Counted from the stretch's first letter, positions 6,944 through 13,775 are shown. The stretch: 17,533 bases of DNA from JAYEID01 sp964581885 (GCA_964581885.1 CAZOPS010000013.1:1-17533); one strand, 5' to 3'. Numbers and translations are program-made. The notes: generated by a model not told the origin, from the letters alone.

Positions 6944-7546
6944 TCAAAACAGGCTTATCTGATCTTCATATTCATCTTCAACTTCCTCTGCCTGCAAATC
7001 CCCATTTAACAGCTCCGGAAGTTTAAGAAAATCCTTTCGCAGCTCACGATCAACATTCTTACTTCGCAAAGCTGCTGCAGGGTGGAAGAGCGGAAAAACT
7101 ACAAACCTCCCTACTTTCAAGGGAACGCCATGCGCTTCAGAAATTTTTACATCTCCCAAAAAGTGTCCGGTGGCGTATCTTCCCAAAGTACATACCACCT
7201 TGGGATTTATCTCCCGTAACTGCAAATCAAGATATGGCACGCAAGCACGCAGTTCATCTGCATGTGGACTACGGTTCTTGGGAGGTCGGCACTTTATCAC
7301 ATTCCCAATCCACACATCTTTCCGACTAATTTGAACAGAGTGCAACAAGCTATCTAAAAGCCTTCCTGCCTTACCCACAAACGGCTTGCCCTGCCTGTCT
7401 TCGTTGTAACCAGGAGCCTCTCCAACAAACGCTACCTTTGCATTTTGAGGCCCTTCACCAGGAACTGTGTTGGTCCTTGTTCGAGCCAAGCGGCATTTTT
7501 CACATTTTTGTATTTGTCTTCGAACCTGGTCCAAAATACTAGACAT
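6944..7546 (-). CDS. udg: Type-4 uracil-DNA glycosylase (4Fe-4S)
   Basis: 200 residues from the ATG at 7544-7546. It removes uracil from DNA to start base excision repair. Family 4 features: Cys15 and Cys18 (CEKC), Cys86 (IKCRPP) and Cys102 (RACVPYL), fitting the four iron-sulfur ligands; motif GEAPGYNEDRQGKPFVG at about 43-58; and FHPAA at 154-158. The N-terminus MSSILDQVRRQIQKCEKC matches the family, so I prefer it to an ATG 45 bases upstream that would overlap the previous gene. The gap to that gene is then 19 bases, suggesting an operon. There is no SD. The acidic C-terminus ends DQISLF, resembling a bacterial sliding-clamp-binding peptide. Confidence 0.93.
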   Translation of the reverse strand: MSSILDQVRRQIQKCEKCRLARTRTNTVPGEGPQNAKVAFVGEAPGYNEDRQGKPFVGKAGRLLDSLLHSVQISRKDVWIGNVIKCRPPKNRSPHADELRACVPYLDLQLREINPKVVCTLGRYATGHFLGDVKISEAHGVPLKVGRFVVFPLFHPAAALRSKNVDRELRKDFLKLPELLNGDLQAEEVEDEYEDQISLF

Positions 7547-7565
7547 CTGAAGAACACGAAATTGC

Positions 7566-8666
7566 TTACCATTTAGGTAAATACTGATCAATATTATCCT
7601 CGGTTATTTCAACTTTACTTACATCCTTCTCAACTATTTCTCTAGCAACTTTTCGACAAATTCCCCGAAGAGTTCTCTCTAAAGTCCTTATTCCAGCATC
7701 GTACCCAAGTGGGCGAATTATACTCGACCAAAGCTTCTCCTCAATTTGAATTTGCTTTGAATCCAAACCACACTCGTCAAGAACCCGAGGAAAAAGATAG
7801 TCACGTCCAATAACCTTCTTTTCCTCATCTGTATAGGCAGGCATTTCAATAGCCTCTAGCCGATCCAATACTGCATTAGCAATACCTCTTTTGTGATTGG
7901 CAGTGCAAATAAAAAGAACTTCAGACAAATCCAAAGGATAATCTAAGTAATGATCTTGAAACGCTGTATTTTGCTCCGGATCCAAAAGTTCCAAAAGAAC
8001 GCCCATTACTTCGGTTCGTGCATCTTCAGAAATACGGTCAATCTCATCCAGAAGTAAAACCGGATTTTTACTCCCACAACGGACAAGCCCTTTCACAACT
8101 TGCCCAGGCTCTGACTGTGGAAAGGCCCGCGATCGCCCTCTAAGATGAGCAGAGCTAGCCACACCACCCATAGCAATACGAACAAACTTGCGGTCCAATG
8201 CTTCTGCAATAGAATAGGCAACAGATGTTTTACCAATACCAGGAAGACCAATGAAGCAAAGTACAGAAGCTTTAGTAGAAGCTAGAGGTCCAGTAGCCCG
8301 TTCCATCTTTCGCCCTCGCTTTTCTTGTGTCAAACTCAACACCGCTATATATTCTAAAATTCTTTCCTTTACCTTTTCCATACCGTAGTGATTCGAATCC
8401 AAAATATTTCTTGCCCTTTCTATATCCAAATTATCTTCAGTACGAGCGTCCCAAGGAACATTAGTAGCCAACTCCACATAATGGGATATTGACTCATACT
8501 CGGATGTATAGGTTCTAAACCTTGCCATCCGACGAAGACTTTCCACCATTCGTTGCAACTTGTCCTTCAAATTAGGAGGGAGCGTAGTATCCTCTACTAT
8601 GTGGGCAAGTTCCTCTATTTCTGGAAAAAGAACCTCCTGGTGTAAGTTTTTATTATCTTCGGGCAT
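7566..8666 (-). CDS. Lon-type AAA+ ATPase lacking the peptidase domain
   Basis: 366 residues closely resembling the ATPase core of Lon. A short helical N-terminal region includes YVELATNVPWD (63-73), like the Lon stretch YLDWLLNLPW. Walker A is GLPGIGKT (140-147) and Walker B LLLDEID (204-210). The sensor/arginine-finger region ICTANHKRGIANAVLDRLEA has R269, and sensor 2 is GYDAGIRTLERTLRGICRKV. The protein stops at ITEDNIDQYLPKW, where Lon continues into its S16 Ser-Lys peptidase domain. The substrate-binding N domain (about 200 residues) is also missing. The ATPase residues look intact, so this is a chaperone/unfoldase-like Lon paralogue and not decay debris. The uracil-DNA glycosylase gene follows 19 bases later, leaving no room for a split peptidase domain. 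No SD precedes the ATG at 8664-8666. Confidence 0.85.
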   Translation of the reverse strand: MPEDNKNLHQEVLFPEIEELAHIVEDTTLPPNLKDKLQRMVESLRRMARFRTYTSEYESISHYVELATNVPWDARTEDNLDIERARNILDSNHYGMEKVKERILEYIAVLSLTQEKRGRKMERATGPLASTKASVLCFIGLPGIGKTSVAYSIAEALDRKFVRIAMGGVASSAHLRGRSRAFPQSEPGQVVKGLVRCGSKNPVLLLDEIDRISEDARTEVMGVLLELLDPEQNTAFQDHYLDYPLDLSEVLFICTANHKRGIANAVLDRLEAIEMPAYTDEEKKVIGRDYLFPRVLDECGLDSKQIQIEEKLWSSIIRPLGYDAGIRTLERTLRGICRKVAREIVEKDVSKVEITEDNIDQYLPKW

Positions 8667-8878
8667 AAGCTGAATCAGTAAACGTCACCCAGTAAACAGT
8701 AAGTTACCAATCAGTAACCAATATTATCTTAAGAAGATTCGGAGCTACCAACTTCTCTCCCACAATCACTTTCCCGGAAAAACATAGATGCCAGCCCAAT
8801 CTCTGCAAAAAAATCTGATATCTAGTCATTAGTTTATGGGAGCTCTTGCGGATGTTCAAGGAGATTAGTTAAGCAGTT
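8667..8878. other. pnp to Lon-like intergenic region, no confident gene
   Basis: These 212 bases hold no gene I can support. A minus-strand frame of about 58 codons begins with an ATG near 8831 and runs into the Lon-like gene's start, but it crosses a TTACTG micro-repeat (about 8680-8730: TTACTGATTGGTTACTTACTG and variants), has no SD and shows no recognisable motif. No terminator with a T-run follows pnp. Confidence 0.4.
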
Positions 8879-10999
8879 CTAACTTCTTTCGCGATGGGGT
8901 TTATCTTTAAGAGCTTTCATTGAAAGATCAATTCTACCGCGGTCATCTATATCTTTTACCCTTACTTCAACCTTATCCCCCTCACTTACCATAGTATGAG
9001 GATCCTTCACAAATCGGTGAGCCATTTCCGAAACATGCACCAAACCCTCCTGACCAGGTAGAATTTCTACAAAAGCACCAAAGTCAACCACCCGAGTAAC
9101 CTTACCCTCATAAGTCTTACCAACCTCAACTTCTTCAACCAACTTTTCAATCATCTCCTTAGCTTGTTTCATACTCTCAAAACCATCAGCAGTAATGGAA
9201 ACTGTACCATCGTCATCTACGTCAATCTGGGCACCAGTATCCTCAATGATTTTTCGAATTGTCTTTCCACCCGGTCCAATAACTTTCCCGATTTTCTTAG
9301 GATCGATCTGGACACTAGTAATCTGGGGCGCAAATTCCGAAAGATCTTCTCTTGGCTCGCCAATAACCTTCTCCATTTCTCCCAAAATACCCAAACGAGC
9401 GGTCCTTGCTCCCTCTAAGGCATCCTCAATAATCTCATCGGTTAAACCTTGATTTTTGACGTCCAGCTGAATAGCTGTAACCCCATCTCGTGTTCCCGTA
9501 ACCTTAAAATCCATATCACCGAAAAAGTCCTCTACTCCGGCCATGTCTGTTATCACCTTGTAAGAATTATCTTCACCCTCAACTAAACCCATTGCAATTC
9601 CCGCTACCGGGGCCTTAATTGGTACACCAGCATCCATAAGCGCAAGCGTAGATCCGCAGGTTGCGGCCATAGAAGTAGACCCATTAGAAGAAAGAATTTC
9701 TGAAACCAATCGCATAGTATAGGGAAATTTTTCCTGCAATGGTAATACAGCTCTAAGTGCGCGCTCTGCTAACATACCATGCCCAATTTCTCTTCTACCG
9801 GGACCTCTAAGCGGAGCTGTTTCTCCCACTGAGAAAGGCGGAAAAGAATAATGGTGAATATAACGTTTAGTCCACTCACCAGTCATACTTTCAAATATCT
9901 GTTCCAGAGAAGGTGAACCCAAGGTAGCAACAGTAAGAGCTTGGGTTGAGCCCCGCTCAAAAAGAGCAGAGCCGTGCGTCCGGGGAAGAATTCCAACCTC
10001 TATCTCCAGGGAACGGACCTCATCAAGAGCCCGACCATCCAACCGCTTCTCATTCTTCAAAATATCTTCTCTAACTGCCTCTTTGAGAACTTGGTCCAAA
10101 ATCTCAGCCATTTCACTTTTAGTAAGCCTACCCTCAAACTCTTCATACAACACTTTTCGATATCTCTCAAGCTCATCAGAATCTACCAAAGCATCTTCCA
10201 AAATATCTTCTATAAAATGCTCCCGAACGTATTCAGCTACCTCCTCTTTTGCCTTCTTTACACTTTCCTCTTCCTCGCCTATCCCCAAATCCTCAAAACT
10301 AAGTTTTTCCTTACCAACAGCCTCCCTCATTTCATGAATTAAATTAATAATTTTATCCTGTGCTGTCTTTGCAAATTCTAGCCCCTCCTCAATTTTTTTC
10401 TCAGGAACCTCTTCTGCATCTGCTTCAATCATAACCACTCTTTCCTCTGTAGCAGAAACAATCAAATCAAGTGCGCTCTGATCAATCTGACCATTAGTTG
10501 GATTCAAAATAAATTCGTCCTGGTTTTCCAAATAACCAACTCGAACTGTACCAATAGGTCCTTCCCAAGGAATATCCGAAATAGACAATGCAGCAGATGC
10601 ACCTACGGCTGCAAGCAGCCCAGCATCGTTTTCCTGATCCACTGAAAGAGGTAAAACAATTATCTGCACATCATGTTGTATCCCTGAGGGAAACAACGGC
10701 CGAATAGCACGGTCAATCATCCGTGCAGTAACAGTAGCTTCATCAGAAGGCCGGCCCTCCCGCTTTACCCAACGAGAACCTTTGATAATGCCACCTGCAT
10801 ACAACCTCTCTACAAAATCGACCCGCAAAGGAAAATAGCTAACACCCTCACGAGGCTCATCAATAGTTGCTGTTACCAAAACCATGGTGTCTCCATATCT
10901 TGCAATAACAGCACCATTTGCGCGTTCCGCAACGCGCCCATGTTCCAGACTTAAAGCCCTTCCTCCTAATTCTATTTCTTTTTTTATAATCTCGGACAT
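8879..10999 (-). CDS. pnp: Polyribonucleotide nucleotidyltransferase (PNPase)
   Basis: 706 residues, normal length. PNPase is a trimeric phosphorolytic 3'-5' exoribonuclease. The first RNase PH domain has REGRPSDEATVTARMIDRAI and RPLFP. An acidic helical linker (about 215-320) precedes the second RNase PH domain, with GPGRREIGHGMLAERAL, SEILSSNGSTSMAATCG and DMAGVEDFFGDMDFKVTGT, which includes the metal-binding aspartates. A KH domain (about 565-625, GPGGKT at 575-580) and S1 domain (about 626-700, VDFGAFVEILPGQEGLVHVS) complete it. The protein ends soon after S1 with no RNase E-binding tail. The ATG at 10997-10999 has no SD. It lies 94 bases downstream of rpsO in the rpsO-pnp order common across bacteria, with a long hairpin between. 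Confidence 0.97.
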   Translation of the reverse strand: MSEIIKKEIELGGRALSLEHGRVAERANGAVIARYGDTMVLVTATIDEPREGVSYFPLRVDFVERLYAGGIIKGSRWVKREGRPSDEATVTARMIDRAIRPLFPSGIQHDVQIIVLPLSVDQENDAGLLAAVGASAALSISDIPWEGPIGTVRVGYLENQDEFILNPTNGQIDQSALDLIVSATEERVVMIEADAEEVPEKKIEEGLEFAKTAQDKIINLIHEMREAVGKEKLSFEDLGIGEEEESVKKAKEEVAEYVREHFIEDILEDALVDSDELERYRKVLYEEFEGRLTKSEMAEILDQVLKEAVREDILKNEKRLDGRALDEVRSLEIEVGILPRTHGSALFERGSTQALTVATLGSPSLEQIFESMTGEWTKRYIHHYSFPPFSVGETAPLRGPGRREIGHGMLAERALRAVLPLQEKFPYTMRLVSEILSSNGSTSMAATCGSTLALMDAGVPIKAPVAGIAMGLVEGEDNSYKVITDMAGVEDFFGDMDFKVTGTRDGVTAIQLDVKNQGLTDEIIEDALEGARTARLGILGEMEKVIGEPREDLSEFAPQITSVQIDPKKIGKVIGPGGKTIRKIIEDTGAQIDVDDDGTVSITADGFESMKQAKEMIEKLVEEVEVGKTYEGKVTRVVDFGAFVEILPGQEGLVHVSEMAHRFVKDPHTMVSEGDKVEVRVKDIDDRGRIDLSMKALKDKPHRERS

Positions 11000-11012
11000 G
11001 AAAATTTGTTGG

Positions 11013-11093
11013 GGATTAAAGAGGCCAATAGAACCAATAGTCTCAGTAGAAATCTCCTACTGACGCCACTGATGCCATTGAACCTCTTAATCC
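11013..11093 (-). promoter_or_regulatory. Long hairpin between rpsO and pnp, candidate RNase III/PNPase control site
   Basis: The 81 bases right after the rpsO stop fold into a long imperfect hairpin. The outer arms are GGATTAAGAGG (11083-11093) and CCTCTTTAATCC (11013-11024, one extra base). The inner arms are CAGTAG (57-62) and CTACTG (44-49), numbers within 11000, around a 7-base loop. CAATGG/CTATTG pair imperfectly between. No T-run follows, so it is not an intrinsic terminator. In E. coli the same intergenic position has an RNase III-cleaved stem used for PNPase autoregulation; a similar role here is inference. Confidence 0.6.
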
Positions 11094-11363
11094 TTACTTT
11101 CTTAACTCTAATTTCTTAACAAGAGTATTATACCGTTCTTCGTCTTCTCTTTCAAGATAGCGGAGCAGTTTCCTTCTTTTTTCAACCATCCCTAGCAAAC
11201 CTCGCCTCGAATGTTCATCTTTCTTATGCTCTTTCAAGTGAGAAGAAAGCTCTTTGATCTTCTCAGTAAGAAGAGCTATCTGCACCTCAGCTGATCCAGT
11301 ATCTTCACCATGGGTACTAAATTCTTCAATTATTTCTTGTTTTTTTTCCCTCTCTAAGCTCAT
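11094..11363 (-). CDS. rpsO: 30S ribosomal protein S15
   Basis: 89 residues, exactly the standard length. S15 is a primary binder of the 16S rRNA central domain. Family signatures are EEFSTHGEDTGSAEVQIALL (about 13-32), LKEHKKDEHSRRGLLGMVEK (about 43-62) and RRKLLRYL. I chose the ATG at 11361-11363 because MSLEREKKQEIIEEF matches the family N-terminus; a longer frame upstream crosses the terminator at 11407-11451. There is no SD. The promoter at 11375-11403 predicts a 5' UTR of only about 5 bases, leaving little room for the S15 autoregulatory leader known in E. coli. The next gene is pnp. Confidence 0.96.
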   Translation of the reverse strand: MSLEREKKQEIIEEFSTHGEDTGSAEVQIALLTEKIKELSSHLKEHKKDEHSRRGLLGMVEKRRKLLRYLEREDEERYNTLVKKLELRK

Positions 11364-11374
11364 TTCTGCTTTCA

Positions 11375-11403
11375 ATACTACCACCAGAACATTTTCTTTG
11401 CAA
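11375..11403 (-). promoter_or_regulatory. Putative rpsO-pnp promoter
   Basis: On the minus strand TTGCAA (11398-11403), 17-base spacer, TAGTAT (11375-11380). The -10 ends 11 bases before the S15 ATG. It lies just downstream of the terminator at 11407-11451, as expected for the start of a new transcription unit. Confidence 0.55.
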
Positions 11404-11406
11404 TTA

Positions 11407-11451
11407 CAAAAAAGAAAAGGGAGCCTAGAACCCAGTGCAATTCTAAGCCCC
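11407..11451 (-). terminator. Intrinsic terminator upstream of rpsO
   Basis: The minus strand reads GGGGCTTAGAA, a 10-base loop, TTCTAGGCTCCC, then CTTTTCTTTTTTG. The stem has one G-T pair and one bulge. It closes the short unit ending at 11468 and insulates rpsO. Confidence 0.7.
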
Positions 11452-11467
11452 TCGAAGAGGAAAACAA

Positions 11468-11650
11468 CTAAATACGTGGTTGCCAATGTCTCTCCCCTTT
11501 TTCAAAAGGCAGCCTGCCAAAACGATCAAAGGTTACGGTATGTGCTTTTCTTAGTAATTTCGCAGTTTCTCTAATCACGTCATCCATATCTACAAGACCC
11601 TTGTCCAAAGCCTCTCCTCCTGGTACACCTTCAATCCACTCCCCAATCAT
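11468..11650 (-). CDS. Hypothetical 60-residue protein
   Basis: A short reading frame of unrecognised family, MIGEWIEGVPGGEALDKG... ending FEKGERHWQPRI. It is charged and mostly helical in appearance (about 20-38, VDMDDVIRETAKLLRKAH), without a TM helix. Its stop lies 17 bases before a good intrinsic terminator (11407-11451), the main reason to believe it is expressed. The start is uncertain: the ATG at 11648-11650 has no SD, while an in-frame TTG at residue 15 sits just after a GGAGGAGAGG stretch and would give a 46-residue product. It could also be a remnant or part of an untranslated RNA ending at the terminator. Confidence 0.4.
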   Translation of the reverse strand: MIGEWIEGVPGGEALDKGLVDMDDVIRETAKLLRKAHTVTFDRFGRLPFEKGERHWQPRI

Positions 11651-11756
11651 AAAACCATTAGGGAAATAAGTAACGAACTAAAACTATGTGAACCAAACTA
11701 CTAATAGACCCATATTGCATTAATCTCCTACAAAAAATTATCTGAATTAAATAAAC

Positions 11757-11785
11757 TTGCCAGCAAAATAAGTGTCCTGTATTAT
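11757..11785 (+). promoter_or_regulatory. Sigma-70 promoter of the plus-strand gene
   Basis: TTGCCA (11757-11762), 17-base spacer, TATTAT (11780-11785): five of six consensus bases in each hexamer. Transcription would start near 11792, leaving a leader of about 45 bases that includes the SD of the 11838 start. Confidence 0.65.
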
Positions 11786-11837
11786 ATTGAATTAAAGGTG
11801 CGGCTTTGGCTTGGGCACTACACATAAGGAGAGAGGA

Positions 11838-12203
11838 ATGCCTACAAGGAACGCTTTAAAGCAGCAGCATCAACAACTTAAGCGGTTGATGAGAAACCAT
11901 CAACTAACGCCGGAGTGGGAGGAGCAACATGGAAGAATGCTTCTTGCGCCCGGGATCACAACTCACGACAGCATCCGAGTAGCAAAGACTTTCAAGGAGA
12001 TCGTATTAGATCATAAATCAGGCCGGTACATTTACTTGGGGATGTCGGGGCTAAGCGGAAGAAGAGAAACACTCCGAAAAGTGAATGATCATATCGAGAG
12101 TTTAGAACTGCAAAAAGCCGCGGAGCTCCTAAGGGGACTACAACAAGATTTAGGACGACTTATCCAAGAGGTGACTGCTATCCGTAAAAAGGTAGAGACA
12201 TAA
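11838..12203 (+). CDS. Hypothetical 121-residue helical protein, the only plus-strand gene
   Basis: MPTRNALKQQHQQLKRLMRN... A basic, Q-rich N-terminal helix (about 5-22), a central part with GRYIYLGMSGLSGRRETLRK (about 62-81), and a long C-terminal coiled-coil-like helix (about 84-121, HIESLELQKAAELLRGLQQD). No TM segment or known family signature. I chose the ATG at 11838 because AGGAGAGAGG lies just upstream; an in-frame TTG 27 bases earlier has none. It is a complete monocistronic unit with its own promoter (11757-11785) and intrinsic terminator (12228-12274), set against the direction of all neighbours. This suggests an independently acquired gene. The basic, helical character could suit a nucleic-acid or scaffold role, but this is a guess. 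Confidence 0.8.
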   Translation: MPTRNALKQQHQQLKRLMRNHQLTPEWEEQHGRMLLAPGITTHDSIRVAKTFKEIVLDHKSGRYIYLGMSGLSGRRETLRKVNDHIESLELQKAAELLRGLQQDLGRLIQEVTAIRKKVET

Positions 12204-12227
12204 TACAACCCACAACGCGATCGCCAC

Positions 12228-12274
12228 GAGCCGTGGTTTCAAAAATCTGGAACCACGGCTCCTCTAATTTTTCT
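12228..12274 (+). terminator. Intrinsic terminator of the plus-strand gene
   Basis: GAGCCGTGGTT (12228-12238) pairs perfectly with AACCACGGCTC (12251-12261) around a 12-base loop, followed by CTCTAATTTTTCT. It begins 25 bases after the stop codon. Confidence 0.85.
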
Positions 12275-12485
12275 AAAGAACATTAGAACATTCGCAAGCA
12301 AAGAATCACACCAAACAAGGTCACCTTTATCCTTATTTAACTACTAATAGCCACACAACCAACTACCGGAACAAAGGTTCTTCCTTATTATTTTCCAATC
12401 TCGCACCCACCTTCATCTCTTTTCCTCTCGAACTTTTCCCAAATAGTTTATAAAAACCATAATCCAGAAAATTAAGATTATTTTG
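12275..12485. other. Intergenic region between two convergent terminators
   Basis: No gene I can support. AACTACTAATAG near 12340 also occurs near 11695. AATAGTTTATAAAAACC (about 12443-12459) is a loose copy of the TTTATAAG motif recurring to the right. A 17-codon minus-strand frame starting near 12420 has a GAGAGG upstream, but is too short to call. Confidence 0.35.
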
Positions 12486-12486
12486 G

Positions 12487-12531
12487 AAAAAAAGAAAGAA
12501 CCCGACGGTTCTCGAAAGATTCGTCGGGTTC
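12487..12531 (-). terminator. Intrinsic terminator of the Nudix gene
   Basis: The minus strand reads GAACCCGACG, a 14-base loop, CGTCGGGTTC, then TTTCTTTTTTT. The arms are perfect 10-mers (12522-12531 and 12498-12507). It starts 24 bases after the Nudix stop. It is nearly identical to the terminator at 13291-13330. Confidence 0.88.
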
Positions 12532-12554
12532 GGTTTCGGACCGCGAAGCGCGCT

Positions 12555-13046
12555 TCACCAGATAATTTCCCGCTCATTGCGAGGAAGGTTCCCCGAGGAA
12601 AATACGTCCAAGGGCAAATACGCTGGGTAACGGGCACAGCTTTCGAAAAAGCCGGTTAGATGCAACCACGGCAAGAAAAGGCCGCGCCTGAGAGCATGCA
12701 TCAGAAGCATATCCTTGGTGCCCAACCAGCGTAACTCCCCTTCGGGTACACCCACCGTCTTCCCAAACACACCATAGTAAACTACCCCCACAGAGGGCAC
12801 CCCACCAGCCGTTGGCTCAAGTGTATACACCCCAACCGTACCAACCAGATCAACTTCATGCCCCGTTTCCTCGCGAAATTCCCGAACCGCACAGCCATGC
12901 AAATCTTCCCCCGGCTCCCAATGCCCTCCAGGAAAACAAACATCCCCGCTTGGTCTTGTGAGAAAGAGAACTTCCCACTCTTCTACACGGGGCGCCCCGC
13001 GCGAAATAATAACACCACACGATACATTTGCATTTCCTTTACCCAC
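12555..13046 (-). CDS. Nudix hydrolase
   Basis: 163 residues. A perfect Nudix box, GX5EX7REUXEEXGU, is present at about 41-63: GHWEPGE, DLHGCAV, REFREETGH. Nudix enzymes cleave nucleoside diphosphates linked to another group (damaged NTPs, sugar nucleotides, coenzymes, caps), using the box glutamates to bind Mg2+. The substrate cannot be told from sequence; FPGGHWEPGE is typical of NTP/8-oxo-type or general housecleaning members. I chose the GTG at 13044-13046 because a perfect AGGAGG (13053-13058) lies 6 bases upstream; the TTG at 13052 would abut the SD. A promoter (13095-13122) and terminator (12487-12531) make it monocistronic. The C-terminal third (about 115-163, WLHLTGFFESCARYPAYLP) matches nothing I recognise. 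Confidence 0.9.
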   Translation of the reverse strand: MGKGNANVSCGVIISRGAPRVEEWEVLFLTRPSGDVCFPGGHWEPGEDLHGCAVREFREETGHEVDLVGTVGVYTLEPTAGGVPSVGVVYYGVFGKTVGVPEGELRWLGTKDMLLMHALRRGLFLPWLHLTGFFESCARYPAYLPLDVFSSGNLPRNEREIIW

Positions 13047-13094
13047 AATCAACCTCCTTCTTAAAGTCGTATGTAGCCGCCTAATTGCAAATTA

Positions 13095-13122
13095 ATTCTA
13101 TCAGCAATCTCAAAATTTTGAA
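13095..13122 (-). promoter_or_regulatory. Putative promoter of the Nudix gene
   Basis: On the minus strand TTCAAA (13117-13122), 16-base spacer, TAGAAT (13095-13100). The -35 directly abuts TCTTATAAACT, the same arrangement as at the 14137 and 14685 promoters. The leader would be about 40 bases with a strong SD. Confidence 0.5.
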
Positions 13123-13290
13123 AGTTTATAAGATAGAAAGCGGAACAACATAAATGCACACCGCATGCCCCCCGAAGAGAAAGAGCCAACGTACCGGCAT
13201 GTCGTTTTATAATTACGAAAAGGTACACCGTACGGCACGTGTTTTCGTAGCAATTTCAATATTAAAACTGGAGAAAGTTTTTGTTGGGGG
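13121..13290. repeat. Intergenic module bounded by GAAAGTTTATAAG and GAAAGTTTTTGTTGGGG
   Basis: This 170-base gap between the 70-residue ORF's terminator and the Nudix promoter starts with AAAGTTTATAAGATAG and ends with the 17-mer GAAAGTTTTTGTTGGGG (13273-13289), which recurs exactly at 15517-15533. Inside is an inverted repeat, TACGAAAA (13214-13221) with TTTTCGTA (13242-13249), and two similar segments CGTACCGGCATGTCGTTTTA and CGTACGGCACGTGTTTT. No gene is seen. Confidence 0.5.
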
Positions 13291-13330
13291 AAAAAAAGAA
13301 CCCGACGGTTCTCGAAAGAATCGTCGGGTC
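13291..13330 (-). terminator. Intrinsic terminator of the three-ORF operon
   Basis: The minus strand reads ACCCGACG, a loop with TTCTTTCGAGAAC, CGTCGGGT, then TCTTTTTTT. It starts about 20 bases after the stop of the 70-residue ORF. Loop and stem match the Nudix terminator except for one base in the core and small tail changes. Confidence 0.87.
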
Positions 13331-13349
13331 ACGATCAACACCTGAACAG

Positions 13350-13562
13350 TTACTGTCGCTTCCCCGCACCACAAAGTCCCTTACCTTCCGAGGAGTCCGC
13401 ACATGTTTCCTGATCCGGAAGGAAATGGCTCCGGAACGGGCCGTGTGTCTCCGAAATCACCCGCCTCTCTACCCAGGGGATCTCACCAGCAAGATACCTC
13501 CGCGACGCTTGCTGAAGAATATACTGCCTTTCACCGAAACTCTTTTCCTCTCTTCTATTCAT
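13350..13562 (-). CDS. Hypothetical 70-residue protein, last gene of the operon
   Basis: Starts MNRREEKSFGERQYILQQAS. Basic and polar, with a helical N-terminal half (RQYILQQASRRYLAGEIPWV, about 13-32) and a loop-rich C-terminal part with two cysteines (about 54 and 65). No recognised family. The start is secure: AAAGGAGG lies 6 bases before the ATG at 13560-13562, and the preceding frame's TAA (13574-13576) directly precedes this SD, typical operon packing. A strong terminator follows. A possible longer form beginning further upstream has no SD. The function is unknown; it is the best-formed of the three ORFs in this operon. Confidence 0.65.
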   Translation of the reverse strand: MNRREEKSFGERQYILQQASRRYLAGEIPWVERRVISETHGPFRSHFLPDQETCADSSEGKGLCGAGKRQ

Positions 13563-13573
13563 TTCTGCCTCCT

Positions 13574-13775
13574 TTACTCCTCTAACACGTCTTCCATCAT
13601 CTCCAACACACGCCTGCGGCCACAAAGATCTACGAACCGCAGTAAAAAAGCAACGATCTCGCGACGACCATCAATATAATTTAGTTTCCAGCTAGAGCTT
13701 CCCAGCAGGCAGGGAAAGCAGGAATGAACGGGGGGCCGCAATAGCCACTGAACCGGGCACAGACCACCCCACCAT
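13574..13775 (-). pseudogene. Probable small gene broken by a 1-base shift in a C6/G6 run
   Basis: A frame ending GRREIVAFLLRFVDLCGRRR...EDVLEE with TAA at 13574-13576 looks coding and leads directly into the SD of the next gene, but it has no ATG or GTG start in frame. An ATG at 13773-13775 with GAGGGGG just upstream begins MVGWSVPGSVAIAAP in another frame and would stop after 27 residues. The two frames join exactly if one base is removed from the G6 run at 13730-13735 (C6 in the mRNA), giving a 66-residue protein MVGWSVPGSVAIAAP-VHSCFPCLLGSSSWK... It may be a real mutation, a phase-variable tract, ribosomal slippage, or a sequencing error. No family recognised; a hydrophobic first half may associate with membrane. 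Confidence 0.5.

Noticed and set aside
8692..8831. A 58-codon minus-strand frame after pnp
   Set aside because: No SD or promoter, runs through a TTACTG micro-repeat, and a competing frame looks equally coding.
11407..11486. A longer S15 beginning far upstream of 11363
   Set aside because: The extension crosses an intrinsic terminator and the rpsO promoter, and S15 is 89 residues in nearly all bacteria.
12413..12637. A 74-codon minus-strand frame overlapping the end of the Nudix gene
   Set aside because: It runs out of frame through the Nudix C-terminus and the intrinsic terminator, has no SD, and its low-complexity end reflects A/T-rich intergenic DNA.
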